Shown here: piece by piece, positions 28,056 to 38,846 of the stretch | Numbering within the stretch: position 1 is the first letter of the stretch | Layout of the letters: every line of letters starts with the position of its first letter | From: Noviherbaspirillum autotrophicum | GTDB taxonomy: Bacteria > Pseudomonadota > Gammaproteobacteria > Burkholderiales > Burkholderiaceae_D | Direction of reading: 5' to 3' | Assembly (NCBI RefSeq): GCF_000818395.1 | Contig: NZ_JWJG01000028.1 | Span: 608,853-672,852, forward strand | Length of the DNA stretch: 64,000 bases | Program-made: the position numbers and the translations under genes | Notes under the pieces: model-generated | What the model saw: the letters and a program-made list of their open reading frames with translations, nothing else | Database searches by the model: none | What the model was told of the DNA's origin: nothing

Positions 28056-29765
28056 ATGAAAATCAATAACTTGAAAATCGGCCGGCGTCTGGGCTTGGGC
28101 TTTGCGCTGATCCTGGCGCTGATGGTGCTGCTCGCCGCCGTCGGCGCCGCCAGCATGAACAGTATTCAGAAGCGCCTGGATGGCATCGTCGAGATCAACA
28201 TCCGCAGGATGGAGCTGATGGAGCAGATGTCCAGCTCGGTGCATATCGTGGCGCGCGTGTCCCGCAGCATCGTGCTGCTGGCGGACGAGAACGAGATCAA
28301 CGAGCAATTGCGCAAGATCACCGATGCGCGCGGTAAATACGATGCGGCGCTGGCGGAACTGGAAAAATTGCCGGCCAGCGAGGAAGGCAAGGCGCTGCGG
28401 GCGAAAATCAAGGAAGCGCAAGAAGCCGTGCGGCCGATGAACGACCGGATCATCGAACTGGCGAAGGCCAACAAGGACGCCGAGGCGACCGAGCTGCTGC
28501 TCAAGCAGGCCGGACCCGCCACGCAGACCTGGCAGGACTTGCTGGAACAATTCATCGACTTGCAGCAGGAAATCAGCAAGAAGGATGCCGCAGCCGCGCA
28601 CAGCGCCTTCGAGCAAGCCTCCCTCCTGATGAGTGTGCTGACTGCCGCTGCCGTGCTGCTGGGCGCATTCATCGCGTGGCATCTCACGCGCTCCATCACG
28701 CGCCCGCTCAACGCCGCGATGTCGCTGGCGCAGGCGGTGGCCGGTGGCGACCTGACGCGCTCCATTGCGGTCGAAGGCCGGGACGAAACCGCGCAGCTGA
28801 TGCAGTCGCTGAAAAACATGAATGAAAGCCTGGCCAGGATCGTCGGCGAGGTGCGGCGAGGCACCGACACCATCGCCACGGCGTCATCTGAAATCGCGTC
28901 CGGCAACCAGGACTTGTCGTCGCGCACCGAGCAGCAGGCCGGCTCGCTGGAGGAAACGGCGTCCTCGATGGAGGAGCTGACCTCGACCGTGAAGCAGAAC
29001 GCCGACAACGCGCTGCAGGCCAACCAGCTGGCGCGCTCGGCCTCCGAGGTCGCCGCCAAGGGCGGCGCGGTGGTGGCGCAGGTGGTCGAGACGATGGGCG
29101 CGATCAACGACTCGGCCAGGAAGATCGCCGACATCATCGGCGTCATCGACGGCATCGCGTTCCAGACCAATATCCTGGCGCTGAACGCGGCGGTGGAAGC
29201 GGCGCGCGCCGGCGAACAGGGGCGCGGCTTTGCGGTGGTGGCGTCCGAAGTGCGCAACCTGGCGCAGCGCAGCGCGACAGCGGCCAAGGATATCAAGGCG
29301 CTGATTTCCGACTCGGTCGAGAAGGTGGGCTCCGGCGCGAAGCTGGTCGACGCTGCCGGCGCCACGATGGAGGAAGTCGTGGCCGGCGTCAAGCGCGTGA
29401 CCGACATCATGGACGAGATCACGGCAGCCAGCCGCGAGCAGGCGTCCGGTATCGCGCAGGTGAACGACGCGATCACACAGATGGACCAGGTGACGCAGCA
29501 GAACGCGGCGCTGGTGGAAGAGGCGGCGGCCGCGGCCGAGTCGCTGCAGGATCAGGCTGCCGGCCTGGCGCGCGCGGTCAGCGTGTTCCGGGTCGATGGC
29601 TTGAAGGACAGCATCGCAAGCGCCGAACAGCCGCGCGCCACGTCCATCCCTTCCGCCATCCAGCGTCGCCGCGCCGCGCTGCCTACTGCGGCAAACAAAT
29701 CCGCGCCGGCCAGGAAGCTCGCCCATCTGCCTCCCGCCGACGGTGGCGAGTGGGAAACCTTCTGA
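28056..29765 (+). CDS. methyl-accepting chemotaxis protein with four-helix-bundle sensor and EWETF tail
   Basis: 569 residues. TM1 about 10-33, a periplasmic four-helix-bundle sensor (about 34-188), TM2 about 189-210, HAMP about 211-265 and a 36-heptad-type signalling hairpin with tip [38 protein letters not shown]. The C-terminus is EWETF, a tether of the NWETF type that recruits CheR and CheB for methylation. That makes this the likely high-abundance receptor of the pair. GGAGA lies before the ATG. Ligand unknown. Confidence 0.95.
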   Translation: MKINNLKIGRRLGLGFALILALMVLLAAVGAASMNSIQKRLDGIVEINIRRMELMEQMSSSVHIVARVSRSIVLLADENEINEQLRKITDARGKYDAALAELEKLPASEEGKALRAKIKEAQEAVRPMNDRIIELAKANKDAEATELLLKQAGPATQTWQDLLEQFIDLQQEISKKDAAAAHSAFEQASLLMSVLTAAAVLLGAFIAWHLTRSITRPLNAAMSLAQAVAGGDLTRSIAVEGRDETAQLMQSLKNMNESLARIVGEVRRGTDTIATASSEIASGNQDLSSRTEQQAGSLEETASSMEELTSTVKQNADNALQANQLARSASEVAAKGGAVVAQVVETMGAINDSARKIADIIGVIDGIAFQTNILALNAAVEAARAGEQGRGFAVVASEVRNLAQRSATAAKDIKALISDSVEKVGSGAKLVDAAGATMEEVVAGVKRVTDIMDEITAASREQASGIAQVNDAITQMDQVTQQNAALVEEAAAAAESLQDQAAGLARAVSVFRVDGLKDSIASAEQPRATSIPSAIQRRRAALPTAANKSAPARKLAHLPPADGGEWETF

Positions 29766-29807
29766 ACCACCCGACATGTCAACGATGAAGCCCGTCAAGA
29801 GGAAACC

Positions 29808-31463
29808 ATGCGTACCAACCTGCCAGTAACGAACGTCGAGTACATCCTGAAGGACACGGAAACCATCGTGTCCAAGACCGATCTGAAGGGAAAAATCACC
29901 TACGTCAATCAGGACTTCATCAATATCAGCGGCTTCTCGGAGGAGGAACTGCTGGGCTCGCCGCATAACATCGTGCGCCATCCCGACATGCCGCCGGAGG
30001 CGTTCGACGATTTCTGGCGCACGCTCAAGAGCGGCAAGGCATGGACCGGGATGGTGAAGAACCGCTGCAAGAACGGCGACTACTACTGGGTCGAAGCCAA
30101 TGCGGCGCCGCTGTATGAAAACGGCAAGGTGTCCGGCTATACCTCGGTGCGCGTCAAGCCGGAGCGGGCCCAGGTCGCGGCCGCCGAAGAGGCTTACCGC
30201 AAGATCAAGAGCGGCAGCACCGACCTCGGCGTGCGCGAAGGCTCCGTGGTGCGGCGCTCGCTGCTGACGCGGTTCGCGCTGCAAGACCGGATGTCGATCC
30301 GCGCCCGGATCATACTGTGGTGCGGCACGCTGATGCTGCTGTTCGCAGCCGGCTTTTTTACCACGCCCGGTGCGCTTCTCGACGGCTGGTCCGGCGCGCT
30401 GGCCGGCTGCGGTGCGGTGCTGGCGCTGCTGTTCGGCGTACTGATGCTGCGCGCCACCGTGACGCCGGCCGAGCGCATGCGGCGCGACATGGAGCGCATG
30501 TGCGACGGCGACCTGACCGGCCGCATCGATTCGCACGGCAATGACGAGTTGTCGGCCCTGGCGCAGGCGCTGCGCATCCTGCAGATCAATGTCAAGCTGC
30601 TTGTCGGCCAGATCAAGGAAGCGACCGACGTGGTCCATCACGGCGCGGCGGAAATCGCCGCCGGCAATGCCGACCTGTCGGCCCGCACCGAATCGCAGGC
30701 CAGCTCTCTGGAGGAAACGGCGGCCTCGATGGAGGAGCTGACGTCCACGGTCAAGCAGAACGCGGATAACGCGCACGAGGCGAACCTGCTGGTCGCGTCC
30801 GCTGCCGACATTGCCGCCCGCGGCGGCCATGCCGTGGGCCAAGTGGTCGGCACCATGGGCTCGATCAAGGAAAGCTCGCGCAAGATCGTCGACATCATTG
30901 GCGTGATCGACGGCATCGCGTTCCAGACCAATATCCTGGCCTTGAATGCCGCGGTGGAAGCGGCGCGCGCCGGCGAGCAGGGGCGCGGCTTTGCGGTGGT
31001 GGCGTCCGAGGTGCGCAGTCTGGCGCAGCGCTCGGCGTCGGCGGCCAAGGAGATCGCGGTCCTGATCGGCGACTCGGTCAAGACGGTGGAGTCCGGCAGC
31101 ATGCTGGTCGACGATGCCGGCAAGACCATGAGCGAGGTGGTCGGCTCGGTGCGGAAGGCGGCCGGCTACATGCACGACATCACTTCCGCCAGCCAGGAGC
31201 AGAGCTCGGGCATCGAGCAGGTCAACCAGGCGGTGGCGCAGATGGACGAGGTAACCCAGCAGAATGCGGCCCTGGTCGAGCAGGCCGCCGCCGCCGCCGA
31301 GAACATGAAAGCCCAGGCGGCGAAGCTGGCGCAGCTGGTGGCAGCCTTCAAGCTGGTCACGGGCGCGCCGCCGGCCAGTGCCGCGATGCTGTCGCTCGGC
31401 AGCCGCGCCGCGCAGCGTGCGGGTCAGGCGAAGCCGGCACTGCCGAACGTGGCGAACGGGTGA
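29808..31463 (+). CDS. Aer-like chemoreceptor with N-terminal PAS domain
   Basis: 551 residues. The N-terminal PAS (about 10-115) closely follows E. coli Aer, with [21 protein letters not shown]57, H58, D60 and W70 match Aer's FAD-pocket residues in identity and, by my count, in number. [12 protein letters not shown] follows. Two adjacent helices (about 166-215) form a membrane hairpin without a real periplasmic domain, then HAMP and the signalling hairpin. It likely reports redox state or electron flow from an FAD. It lacks the EWETF tail of its neighbour. AGAGG precedes the ATG. Confidence 0.92.
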   Translation: MRTNLPVTNVEYILKDTETIVSKTDLKGKITYVNQDFINISGFSEEELLGSPHNIVRHPDMPPEAFDDFWRTLKSGKAWTGMVKNRCKNGDYYWVEANAAPLYENGKVSGYTSVRVKPERAQVAAAEEAYRKIKSGSTDLGVREGSVVRRSLLTRFALQDRMSIRARIILWCGTLMLLFAAGFFTTPGALLDGWSGALAGCGAVLALLFGVLMLRATVTPAERMRRDMERMCDGDLTGRIDSHGNDELSALAQALRILQINVKLLVGQIKEATDVVHHGAAEIAAGNADLSARTESQASSLEETAASMEELTSTVKQNADNAHEANLLVASAADIAARGGHAVGQVVGTMGSIKESSRKIVDIIGVIDGIAFQTNILALNAAVEAARAGEQGRGFAVVASEVRSLAQRSASAAKEIAVLIGDSVKTVESGSMLVDDAGKTMSEVVGSVRKAAGYMHDITSASQEQSSGIEQVNQAVAQMDEVTQQNAALVEQAAAAAENMKAQAAKLAQLVAAFKLVTGAPPASAAMLSLGSRAAQRAGQAKPALPNVANG

Positions 31464-31555
31464 CGGCGGCGCAGGCCGGCCTGCAGCAGTCCTGATCTGG
31501 CAGGCCATCCGGCGAAACCCGATATGAAGATGGATTACTTACCAGGAGCGTCAGC

Positions 31556-32245
31556 ATGAACGATTTCACCCCGCTCAACCGCTTGCTTGAAGCCGCCTCC
31601 GGCGAGGGCGGCGCCCGCGAGGCTGTCCCCCACGATGTTGCGACCAGTAACGTCGCTCCCGTCTACGAGCGGCTCGGCACGATCGTGCGCGCGCTGCACG
31701 ACACCTTGCGCGAGCTGGGCGCCGACGGCGTGCTGACGGACGCGGCCAGCGAATTTCCGACCGCGCGCGACCGCCTGCTGCACATCGCCAGCCTGACCGA
31801 AAACGCCGCCAATGTCGTGCTGAGCAAGGTGGAAGAGCACGGCCCGCAGCAGGAGCGCCTGGCGCACGAGGCGAAAGAGCTGGCCCAGCAATGGGAGGAG
31901 GCCGCGCCGCATCTGCCGCCGGTGCCGGAATACGGCTTGCTCGCCACCCGCACCCGGGCTTTTCTGGCGGCGGCGCAAGCCGGCTGCGGCGGCACCCGCG
32001 GCGCGCTGTCCGAGATCATGATGGCGCAGGACTTCCAGGACCTGACCGGCCAGCTCATCAAGAAAGTCGTCGCGCTCATGGAGCATACGGAAAACGACTT
32101 GCTGCGGCTGCTGATCGATGCGGCGCCGCCCGGCGCCGTGGTGCACACGCGGCGCGACGAACTGACCGCCGGCCCTGGCGCGCATGGCAGTGTCGCGCTC
32201 AACCAGTCCAGCGTGGACGACCTGCTGGCCGACCTCGGCTTCTGA
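31556..32245 (+). CDS. cheZ: CheY-phosphate phosphatase CheZ
   Basis: 229 residues. The long helical hairpin contains the catalytic stretch MMAQDFQDLTGQLIKKVVALMEHTENDLLRLL, whose Gln in DLTGQ is the phosphatase residue. The C-terminal SSVDDLLADLGF is the CheY-binding helix. CheZ shuts off the motor signal and is limited mainly to beta- and gammaproteobacteria. AGGAG precedes the ATG. It is encoded with receptors and CheW but without cheA, cheY, cheR or cheB in this window. Confidence 0.94.
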   Translation: MNDFTPLNRLLEAASGEGGAREAVPHDVATSNVAPVYERLGTIVRALHDTLRELGADGVLTDAASEFPTARDRLLHIASLTENAANVVLSKVEEHGPQQERLAHEAKELAQQWEEAAPHLPPVPEYGLLATRTRAFLAAAQAGCGGTRGALSEIMMAQDFQDLTGQLIKKVVALMEHTENDLLRLLIDAAPPGAVVHTRRDELTAGPGAHGSVALNQSSVDDLLADLGF

Positions 32246-32299
32246 CGCCGCGTTCTCCACGTCTGCTGCAAGCGCAACCCATCGTATTTCCGCCTTCCG

Positions 32300-33127
32300 A
32301 TGAAGACCATCTCTTGCCTTCGCTTTTGTTTCGCCGCCTTGCTCTTGCTGAGCGGCTTTGGCGCCAGCGCTGCTCCCGCCCCGGACCGGCTGCAGCGCGT
32401 GCTCGACGCCGGCGAGCTGCGCGTCTGCATCTGGCCCGATTACTACGGCATCACCTTTCGCAATCCGAAGACGCGCCAGCTGAGCGGCATCGATATCGAC
32501 CTGTCCGCCGAATTGGGCAGGGAGCTCGGGGTCCGCGTGCGCTACGTCGACAGCTCGTTCGCCGCGCTGGTCGATAACCTGCTGGCCGACCGCTGCGACA
32601 TCGCCATGCACGCCGTCGGCATCACCGACGCGCGCCGCGAGAAGCTGGCGTTCACACGCCCTTACCTGCGCAGCGACATCTACGCGATGACCACCAGGGA
32701 CGGCAGCGCCGTCAAGAGCTGGGACGACCTCGACAAGCCGGGCCGGGTGATCGCGGTGCAGGCCGGCACGGTCATGGAGCCGGTCATGCAGCGCACGCTG
32801 CGCCATGCGAAGCTGCTCGTGGTCAGGCCGCCGATGACGCGCGAGAACGAGGTCGAGTCGGGCCGCGCCGACGCCTTCATGGCCGATTTTCCGTACAGCC
32901 AGCGCCTGCTCGATATGACCGACTGGGCGCGCCTAGTGGCGCCGCCGCAGCCGTTCCACCTGACCGATTACGCCTATGCGCTGGCGCCCGGCGACGCCTC
33001 GCTGCTGACGCGGGTCGACCGCTTCATCGACGCCATCCGGCAGGACGGACGCCTGCAGCGCGCCGCGCACAAGCACAAGCTCGATTCGATCCTGATCCAG
33101 GGCGACGGCGCGAGCGAACGCCACTAG
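32300..33127 (+). CDS. periplasmic solute-binding protein (SBP_bac_3)
   Basis: 275 residues with a signal peptide (cleavage near ASA, residue 24). The amino-acid-type fold is clear: [95 protein letters not shown]. No ABC permease follows. Instead it is 8 bp before a hybrid kinase, so I infer it acts as a ligand reporter for that kinase rather than a transporter subunit. The ribosome-binding site is poor. Confidence 0.9.
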   Translation: MKTISCLRFCFAALLLLSGFGASAAPAPDRLQRVLDAGELRVCIWPDYYGITFRNPKTRQLSGIDIDLSAELGRELGVRVRYVDSSFAALVDNLLADRCDIAMHAVGITDARREKLAFTRPYLRSDIYAMTTRDGSAVKSWDDLDKPGRVIAVQAGTVMEPVMQRTLRHAKLLVVRPPMTRENEVESGRADAFMADFPYSQRLLDMTDWARLVAPPQPFHLTDYAYALAPGDASLLTRVDRFIDAIRQDGRLQRAAHKHKLDSILIQGDGASERH

Positions 33128-33135
33128 GGGGTTTT

Positions 33136-36102
33136 ATGAACGCCATCCACCGACAGTTCCGCCTGCTGCGCCGGCGCGCGCGCGGCTTTCCCGTGCGCTA
33201 CCTGTTCGTGCTTGCCGGGATGCTGTTTAGCATCAGCATCCTGATCGGCACCAGCATCCTGCTCGAACGCGACAAGACCGTGGCGTTGGAGACGGAGGCC
33301 GAACGCGGCAGGCTGCTGGCGAGCACGCTGGAAAGCCATGTGTCGCGCACCCTGGCCGCAGTCGACAATGCGCTCGACGTGCTGGCCCATTTCATCGAGG
33401 CTGGTTCGGATGCCGGGCGCCTGGTGACGGCGGCGGCCAACGGTTCGCCCCATCTGCGCTCGATCTCGGTGCTCGACAGCGGCGGGCGGGTGCTGACCAG
33501 CTCCAACGCCGGCAACATCGGCCTGCGGCTCGACCTCTCGGCGCTCGGCTTTGCGCGCGAGATCGCCGGCGCGCTCGATCCGGGCCGGCCGCAGTTCGTG
33601 CGCGACCTGCAGGACTTGGTCAGTGGGTCCGCGCCGCCGACCGACAACGGCAACCAGGTGCTGCCGTTTGCGCGCGCCGTGGAAGTCAATGGCAAACGGC
33701 TGGTCCTGCTGGCGATGGTCAATCCGGCCGCTCTCTTCCCCGATTACCGCGCCGCGCTCGGCAGCGAAGCGGGTTTCGCCGCGCTGTTCGACTACCAGGG
33801 CAACGTGCTGGGCGCGAGCGCGCAAGCGCCGTATGCGCTGGGCGGCCGCTATGCCGGCCTGCCCATGTTCGCCGCGCTGCAGGCCGACAAGGAGTTCGGG
33901 CGCTTTCGCGCGCCGAACGGCGCCGGCGACGCCTATCTGGTGAATTTTCGCGCCGCGCGCAGGTATCCGCTGGCGGCCGTCATCGGCATGCCGGAAGCGC
34001 AGGTCATCGCGCAGTGGGAAGCCGGTTCGCGCCGGCTCAAGTGGCTGGGCATAGCGGCGGCCTGCTTCGTGCTGCTGTACACCGTGATGCTGCACCGTGT
34101 CATGCTCAAGCGCGAAAAGATCGAGCGCGAACTCAAGGCCGCGAAGGACGCCGCCGAGCAGGCCAACGCCGCGCGCGGCGTGTTTCTGTCCACCATGAGC
34201 CATGAAATCCGCACGCCCATGAATGCGGTGATCGGCATGGCGGACCTGCTGCGCGACACGCCGCTCGACGCCGAGCAGGGCGAATACGTGAAAGCCATCG
34301 GGGAATCGGCCGCCACGCTGCTGGGCATCATCGACGACGTGCTCGATTTTTCCAAGATCGATGCCGGGCGCATGGAAATCGAGTCGGTCGACTGCGACCT
34401 GCGCGCGGTGGCCGAAGGCAGCCTCGACATGGTTGCCGCCCGTGCGCGGCAGAAGAACCTGAGCCTGCTGTGCTTTGTCGATCCGGCGCTGCCGGCGGTC
34501 GTGTCGGCCGATCCGGTGCGGTTGCGCCAGGTCCTGCTCAACCTGGCCGGCAATGCCGTCAAGTTCACGCCGGCCGGAGAAATCATGCTGAGCGTGCGGC
34601 TGCTTGGCCGCCAGCGCGATCACTGCATGGTGCGCTTTGAGGTGGCGGACACCGGTATCGGCATCGAACGTGCGGCGGCGGCCCGCTTGTTCACGCCCTT
34701 CACTCAGGCCGACAGCTCCGTGACGCGCCAGTACGGCGGCACCGGGCTGGGCCTGTCGATCTGCAAGCGGCTGGTCGGCATGATGGGCGGCCAGATCGCG
34801 CTCGACAGCGCGCCGGGCAAGGGCTCCACGTTCCGCTTCGACCTGTCGTTGCCGGCGCGCGCTGCCGCGCCCTATGTGCGGCGGGCGAATGCGGCGCGCG
34901 TCGTGCTGGTCGAGCCCAATCCCAGGCAGTCGGCCATCCTGCGCGCCTACCTGCAGTCGCGCGGGGTACAGGTGACATGCGTCGCCACTGGCGTTGCAGC
35001 ATTGCAGCTGGAGTGGGGCGCGCATGGTGAACAGGTCGCCATCGTCAGCGCCCGATTAGAGGACATGACGCCGGCCGAATTGAGCGGCGCGCTGGCTGCA
35101 CGGGCTGCGCAGACGCGTTTGGTGCTGCTGGCCGACCATGAGGATGCGCGCGACGACGCCGCGGCAAACGGCTTTCATGCCGCCCTGCTGCAGCCGGTCA
35201 GGCAAGCTGCCCTGTTCGACGCGATTGACACCACGTCCGGCCGGGGCGCGATCGGCCGGTCCGCGCTTCCCGGCGCCGATGCGGAGCGCAGGCAGGCGCT
35301 ACCGGTCGACGCCGGGCAGGCGCAAAGGGATGAGCGCCTCATCCTGCTGGTGGAAGACAATCCGACCAACCAGATGGTTGCGCTGCGTCAGCTGCGCCAG
35401 CTCGGCTATGCCGCGCACATCGCCAACAACGGGCAGGAGGCACTGGAGGCGCTGGCGGCCTTTCCGTATCCGCTGGTGCTGATGGATTGCCAGATGCCGG
35501 TGCTGGACGGTTTCGAGGCCACGCGCCGTATCCGCGCGCAGGAGCGCGCCAGCGGCCGGCGCCGGGCGCGCATCATCGCCATGACCGCGAACGCGATGCA
35601 GGGCGACCGCGAGCGCTGCCTGGAGGCAGGCATGGATGACTACCTGGCCAAGCCGATCCTGCGCGAACAGCTGGCCGAGCGGCTGACGGCAGCCAGGGCA
35701 ACGCCGGTTGTTGCGACACCTGAAGCGCCCGGCATGTATGACAAGCACGATAAGCACATTGCGCCGATGCTGGACGAGGCCCGGCTGCGCGACCTGTTTG
35801 GCGACGACGCCGCATTGCGGCAGGAGATGCTGGAGCTGTTCGTCTCCAGCACGCAGCCGGTGTTCGATCAGCTCAGGAGCGCGATCGACCGCGCCGACTT
35901 CGCCGAAGTCCATGCGATCGGCCACCGGCTGGCCGGTTCGTGCGGAAACATGGGTATGGACGAGCTCGCCGCGCTGGCGCGCGAGATCGAACGGGTGGGG
36001 CGCAGCGGCGACCCGCGGGGAATGGAAGAAATGCATGAAGCGGCGACGGCGGCATTTGCGCGCCTGCGCGATTTTGTGCGCCGAGAGGAGAGCCTGACAT
36101 GA
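33136..36102 (+). CDS. hybrid sensor kinase with one pseudo-receiver, one true receiver and an Hpt domain
   Basis: 988 residues. TM1 about 21-43, Cache-like periplasmic sensor (about 50-295), TM2 about 298-320, HisKA with H356 ([16 protein letters not shown]), HATPase ([20 protein letters not shown]), receiver 1 (about 585-700), receiver 2 (about 733-855), Hpt (about 880-980) with H930 in [13 protein letters not shown]. Receiver 1 has Ser638 where the phospho-acceptor Asp should be, no acidic pair and Gln for the KP lysine, so it cannot be phosphorylated. Receiver 2 (D784, [11 protein letters not shown]) is intact. It follows the binding protein by 8 bp and overlaps the HD-GYP gene by ATGA. 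Confidence 0.94.
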   Translation: MNAIHRQFRLLRRRARGFPVRYLFVLAGMLFSISILIGTSILLERDKTVALETEAERGRLLASTLESHVSRTLAAVDNALDVLAHFIEAGSDAGRLVTAAANGSPHLRSISVLDSGGRVLTSSNAGNIGLRLDLSALGFAREIAGALDPGRPQFVRDLQDLVSGSAPPTDNGNQVLPFARAVEVNGKRLVLLAMVNPAALFPDYRAALGSEAGFAALFDYQGNVLGASAQAPYALGGRYAGLPMFAALQADKEFGRFRAPNGAGDAYLVNFRAARRYPLAAVIGMPEAQVIAQWEAGSRRLKWLGIAAACFVLLYTVMLHRVMLKREKIERELKAAKDAAEQANAARGVFLSTMSHEIRTPMNAVIGMADLLRDTPLDAEQGEYVKAIGESAATLLGIIDDVLDFSKIDAGRMEIESVDCDLRAVAEGSLDMVAARARQKNLSLLCFVDPALPAVVSADPVRLRQVLLNLAGNAVKFTPAGEIMLSVRLLGRQRDHCMVRFEVADTGIGIERAAAARLFTPFTQADSSVTRQYGGTGLGLSICKRLVGMMGGQIALDSAPGKGSTFRFDLSLPARAAAPYVRRANAARVVLVEPNPRQSAILRAYLQSRGVQVTCVATGVAALQLEWGAHGEQVAIVSARLEDMTPAELSGALAARAAQTRLVLLADHEDARDDAAANGFHAALLQPVRQAALFDAIDTTSGRGAIGRSALPGADAERRQALPVDAGQAQRDERLILLVEDNPTNQMVALRQLRQLGYAAHIANNGQEALEALAAFPYPLVLMDCQMPVLDGFEATRRIRAQERASGRRRARIIAMTANAMQGDRERCLEAGMDDYLAKPILREQLAERLTAARATPVVATPEAPGMYDKHDKHIAPMLDEARLRDLFGDDAALRQEMLELFVSSTQPVFDQLRSAIDRADFAEVHAIGHRLAGSCGNMGMDELAALAREIERVGRSGDPRGMEEMHEAATAAFARLRDFVRREESLT

Positions 36103-37142
36103 ACGTACTGATCGTCGATGACGACCTGCCCAACCTGAGGCTGTTCTCCCATCTGCTCAAGGCGGTGCCGGATGTCGTGTCGGTGGAGATGCAGCATCCG
36201 CTGGATGCGCTGGCCTGGTGCGGCACGCACGAGCCGGACCTGGTGCTGGTCGATTACCGCATGCCGCAGATGGATGGCCTGCAGTTCCTGCAGGGTTTTC
36301 GCGCACTGTCCGGCAAGGCCGCCGTACCGGTGATCATGGCCACCGCCGAAACCGACGACGACGTGCGCCACACGGCGCTGCAGATGAGCGCGAACGACTT
36401 CATCACCAAGCCGGTGAACAAGACCGAGCTGCGCGCGCGCGTGACCAACATGCTGGCGCTGCGCCGCGCGCAGCTGCAACTGGCCAGCCGCGCCGACTGG
36501 CTGGCCGGCGAGGTGCGCAATGCGACGCGGGAAATCGCGCTGCGCGAGCGCGAGGCGATCTACCGCCTGTCGCGCGCGGCCGAATTCCGCGACCCGGAAA
36601 CCGGCGGGCACTTGCTGCGCATGGCCAACTATTCGCGCCTGCTCGCCGCCAACCTCGGCCTGGACTCTGCCGAGCAGGACCTGATCCTGGCCGCCGCACC
36701 CATGCACGACATCGGCAAGGTCGGCATCCCCGACCATATCCTGCTCAAGCCCGGCCGCCTCGACGACGAGGAAATGGCGATCATGCGCACGCATGCGCAG
36801 ATGGGCGCCGACATCCTCAGCGGCAGCACGTCGCCGCTGCTGCAGGCGGCCGCGGCGATCGCGCAGACCCATCACGAGAAGGTCGACGGCAGCGGCTATC
36901 CGCACGGCCTGCGCGGCGAGGCGATTCCGCTGCACGGCCGCATTGTTGCCGTGGCCGACGTGTTCGACGCGCTGACCTCGCCGCGTCCGTACAAGCCGGC
37001 CTGGGAGCTGGAGCGCGCCGCCGCGCTGATCCGCGACGGCGCCGGCAGCCATTTCGATCCGGCCTGCGTGGACGCCTTTTTGATGAACTGGGACGCGGTG
37101 CGGCAGATCCACGATCAATTCCAGGACCACGGTGCGGCATGA
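36099..37142 (+). CDS. response regulator with HD-GYP cyclic-di-GMP phosphodiesterase output
   Basis: 347 residues. Receiver 1-120 with phospho-acceptor D52 ([11 protein letters not shown]) and K104. The HD-GYP domain (about 150-340) has the [17 protein letters not shown] motif and [37 protein letters not shown], so both HD and GYP signatures are intact and hydrolysis of cyclic-di-GMP is expected. It overlaps the hybrid kinase gene before it and the HDOD gene after it by ATGA, making translational coupling likely. The kinase's Hpt is its probable phosphodonor. Confidence 0.95.
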   Translation: MNVLIVDDDLPNLRLFSHLLKAVPDVVSVEMQHPLDALAWCGTHEPDLVLVDYRMPQMDGLQFLQGFRALSGKAAVPVIMATAETDDDVRHTALQMSANDFITKPVNKTELRARVTNMLALRRAQLQLASRADWLAGEVRNATREIALREREAIYRLSRAAEFRDPETGGHLLRMANYSRLLAANLGLDSAEQDLILAAAPMHDIGKVGIPDHILLKPGRLDDEEMAIMRTHAQMGADILSGSTSPLLQAAAAIAQTHHEKVDGSGYPHGLRGEAIPLHGRIVAVADVFDALTSPRPYKPAWELERAAALIRDGAGSHFDPACVDAFLMNWDAVRQIHDQFQDHGAA

Positions 37143-38086
37143 GCGAGATCATCGACTTCAACGAACTGAAGGCGACCGGCGCGCTGCCCTCGCCCAGGGG
37201 CGTCATGCTGGCCGTCATCCGATTGTGCCAGCGCGAACAGGTATCGCTGCAGGAGCTGGCGCGCACGGTGCAGACCGACCCGGTACTGGCCGGACGCATC
37301 ATCAAACTCGCCAATGCCGCCAACCCGGTCAAGACGCGCTCGATCGCGGCGGTCACCACCGACGTGCTGATCCTGATCGGCGTGCATGCCGTGCGCCAGG
37401 TCGCACTTGGCTTGTCGCTGGCTGCAAGCTACCGCAACGGCGCCTGTGAGGGTTTCGACTATGGGCGCTTCTGGACGCGTTCGCTGGCCATGGCGTGCGC
37501 TGCGCGGGCGATCGGCGAGCGCATCCGTGTCGCGCCGGCGGCGGAACTGTTCACCTGCGGGCTGCTGGCGGGGATCGGCCGGCTGGGCATCGCGTCGGCC
37601 CGGCCGCTGGCGTATTCGCGCCTGCTGGAAGAGATGCGCGGCTGCTGGCCGGAGGAGCTGACGTTGGCCGAAGCCAGGCTGTTCGGATACAGCCACCTCA
37701 GCCTGGCGGCAGCGATGATGGCTGACTGGAACATCCCGCGCATGTTCGGCGACGCCGTGCTGTTCCATGAAAAGCCGCACGCATCGAGCTTTGCGACCGG
37801 GTCGCGCCAGCAGCGGTTGACGCATGGCCTGCATCTGGCGGCGTTGATTGCGGATCTGTGCGTGGCCACCGATGATGAACGCACGCTCCTGGTGCCGTCC
37901 GTGTTCGAGGCCGCAGCGGTGTCCGGCCTGGCCGACGACCAGGTGGCATTGCTTGTCGACGAAGTGTCACGCGAGTGGGCGGAGTGGGGCGAAGTGCTGC
38001 AGTTGCACACCCGCGCGCTGTCCTTGCTGCCGGAAAGCGGCGCCGATATAACACAGCTTTCTCAAGGTCCTATTGATGTACAGTAA
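37139..38086 (+). CDS. HDOD-domain signalling protein
   Basis: 315 residues. It opens [61 protein letters not shown], the start of an HDOD domain (about 15-215), which resembles HD hydrolases but lacks the metal residues. The rest is helical. HDOD proteins often act as scaffolds in cyclic-di-GMP and chemotaxis circuits. A much longer frame begins upstream at 36218, but it runs through the HD-GYP gene in another frame; the ATGA overlap at 37139 marks the true start. It closes the SBP-kinase-HD-GYP operon. Confidence 0.88.
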   Translation: MSEIIDFNELKATGALPSPRGVMLAVIRLCQREQVSLQELARTVQTDPVLAGRIIKLANAANPVKTRSIAAVTTDVLILIGVHAVRQVALGLSLAASYRNGACEGFDYGRFWTRSLAMACAARAIGERIRVAPAAELFTCGLLAGIGRLGIASARPLAYSRLLEEMRGCWPEELTLAEARLFGYSHLSLAAAMMADWNIPRMFGDAVLFHEKPHASSFATGSRQQRLTHGLHLAALIADLCVATDDERTLLVPSVFEAAAVSGLADDQVALLVDEVSREWAEWGEVLQLHTRALSLLPESGADITQLSQGPIDVQ

Positions 38087-38112
38087 ATCCATGTTAATAG
38101 CATGGGTATTGT

Positions 38113-38154
38113 TTGACCTGTATCAACGTTTTTGATGCGGTGCGTCACTAAAGT
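38113..38154 (+). promoter_or_regulatory. FNR-type box and -10 element of ompW
   Basis: TTGACCTGTATCAA (38113-38126) matches the FNR/ANR consensus TTGAT-N4-ATCAA except at one base. Exactly 22 nt later is TAAAGT (38149-38154), a fair -10. That places the box centre at about -41.5, the class II activator position. The ompW ATG is at 38200. E. coli ompW is itself under FNR control. Confidence 0.65.
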
Positions 38155-38199
38155 GGGCGGCAGTTTTATCGCAGAGTGACTTTTAATAAGGAAAGCATC

Positions 38200-38826
38200 A
38201 TGAAGAAAACTGCTGTAGCTCTCGTCCTTGCCGCAATGGGAATGATCGCCGGGGAAGCGATGGCCCAACAACAAAGCCCGTGGCTGGTGCGCGTCCGCGC
38301 GGTCAATATCGATCCGGCCAACAAGTCGGATGCTGTGCCTGGCCTGCTGCCTGCCGACGCCATCAGCGTCAGCACCAAGGTGATTCCGGAGGTGGATATT
38401 TCCTACTTCTTCACGCCGAATATTGCGGCAGAATTGATCCTGACCTATCCGCAAAAGCATGATGTTTCGATTCAGGGCATCGGCAAGATCGGCAGCTTCA
38501 AGCACCTGCCGCCAACTCTTACAATGCAATACCACTTCACGCCGGAAGCGAAGTTCAGCCCGTACGTCGGTGCTGGCGTCAACTACACGCGCATCTCCAG
38601 CGTTGATCTCAACGTCCCTGGCGTCGGTCCTCTGTCCTTGGACAGCAACAGCTTCGGTCTCGCGCTGCAAGCTGGCGTGGACTTCAAGCTCGACAAGAAC
38701 TGGTCGATCAACCTCGACGTCAAGAAAGTGCAGATCCGCAGCGATGTGACGGCTGGCGGTACAAAAATCAGTAACGTGCAAGTCGATCCGTGGCTGGTCG
38801 GTGTGGGCGTCGGCTACCGCTTCTGA
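38200..38826 (+). CDS. ompW: OmpW-family outer-membrane protein
   Basis: 208 residues, an eight-stranded outer-membrane barrel. Signal peptide 1-26 (cleavage after AMA). The mature protein starts QQQSPWLVRVRAVNIDPANKSD and keeps the OmpW pattern VSTKVIPEVDISYFFTPNIAAELILTYPQKHDV, LTMQYHFTPEAKFSPYVGAGVNYTRI, and a C-terminal VGVGVGYRF with final Phe. OmpW forms a narrow hydrophobic channel linked with anaerobic and osmotic adaptation. AAGGA precedes the ATG; an FNR-type promoter and a strong terminator flank the gene. Confidence 0.95.
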   Translation: MKKTAVALVLAAMGMIAGEAMAQQQSPWLVRVRAVNIDPANKSDAVPGLLPADAISVSTKVIPEVDISYFFTPNIAAELILTYPQKHDVSIQGIGKIGSFKHLPPTLTMQYHFTPEAKFSPYVGAGVNYTRISSVDLNVPGVGPLSLDSNSFGLALQAGVDFKLDKNWSINLDVKKVQIRSDVTAGGTKISNVQVDPWLVGVGVGYRF

Positions 38827-38846
38827 TAGCAAGTCTGTAGCATCAA

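Noticed and set aside
28884-31508. An 874-codon ORF on the minus strand across two chemoreceptor genes
   Set aside because: Low-complexity, His/Arg/Gly-rich translation mirrored from the MCP signalling helices; the plus-strand genes are unambiguous.
36218-37138. A 300-residue N-terminal extension of the HDOD protein
   Set aside because: It overlaps the HD-GYP gene in another frame, is Arg/Gly-rich and has no motif; the ATGA at 37139 is the sensible start.
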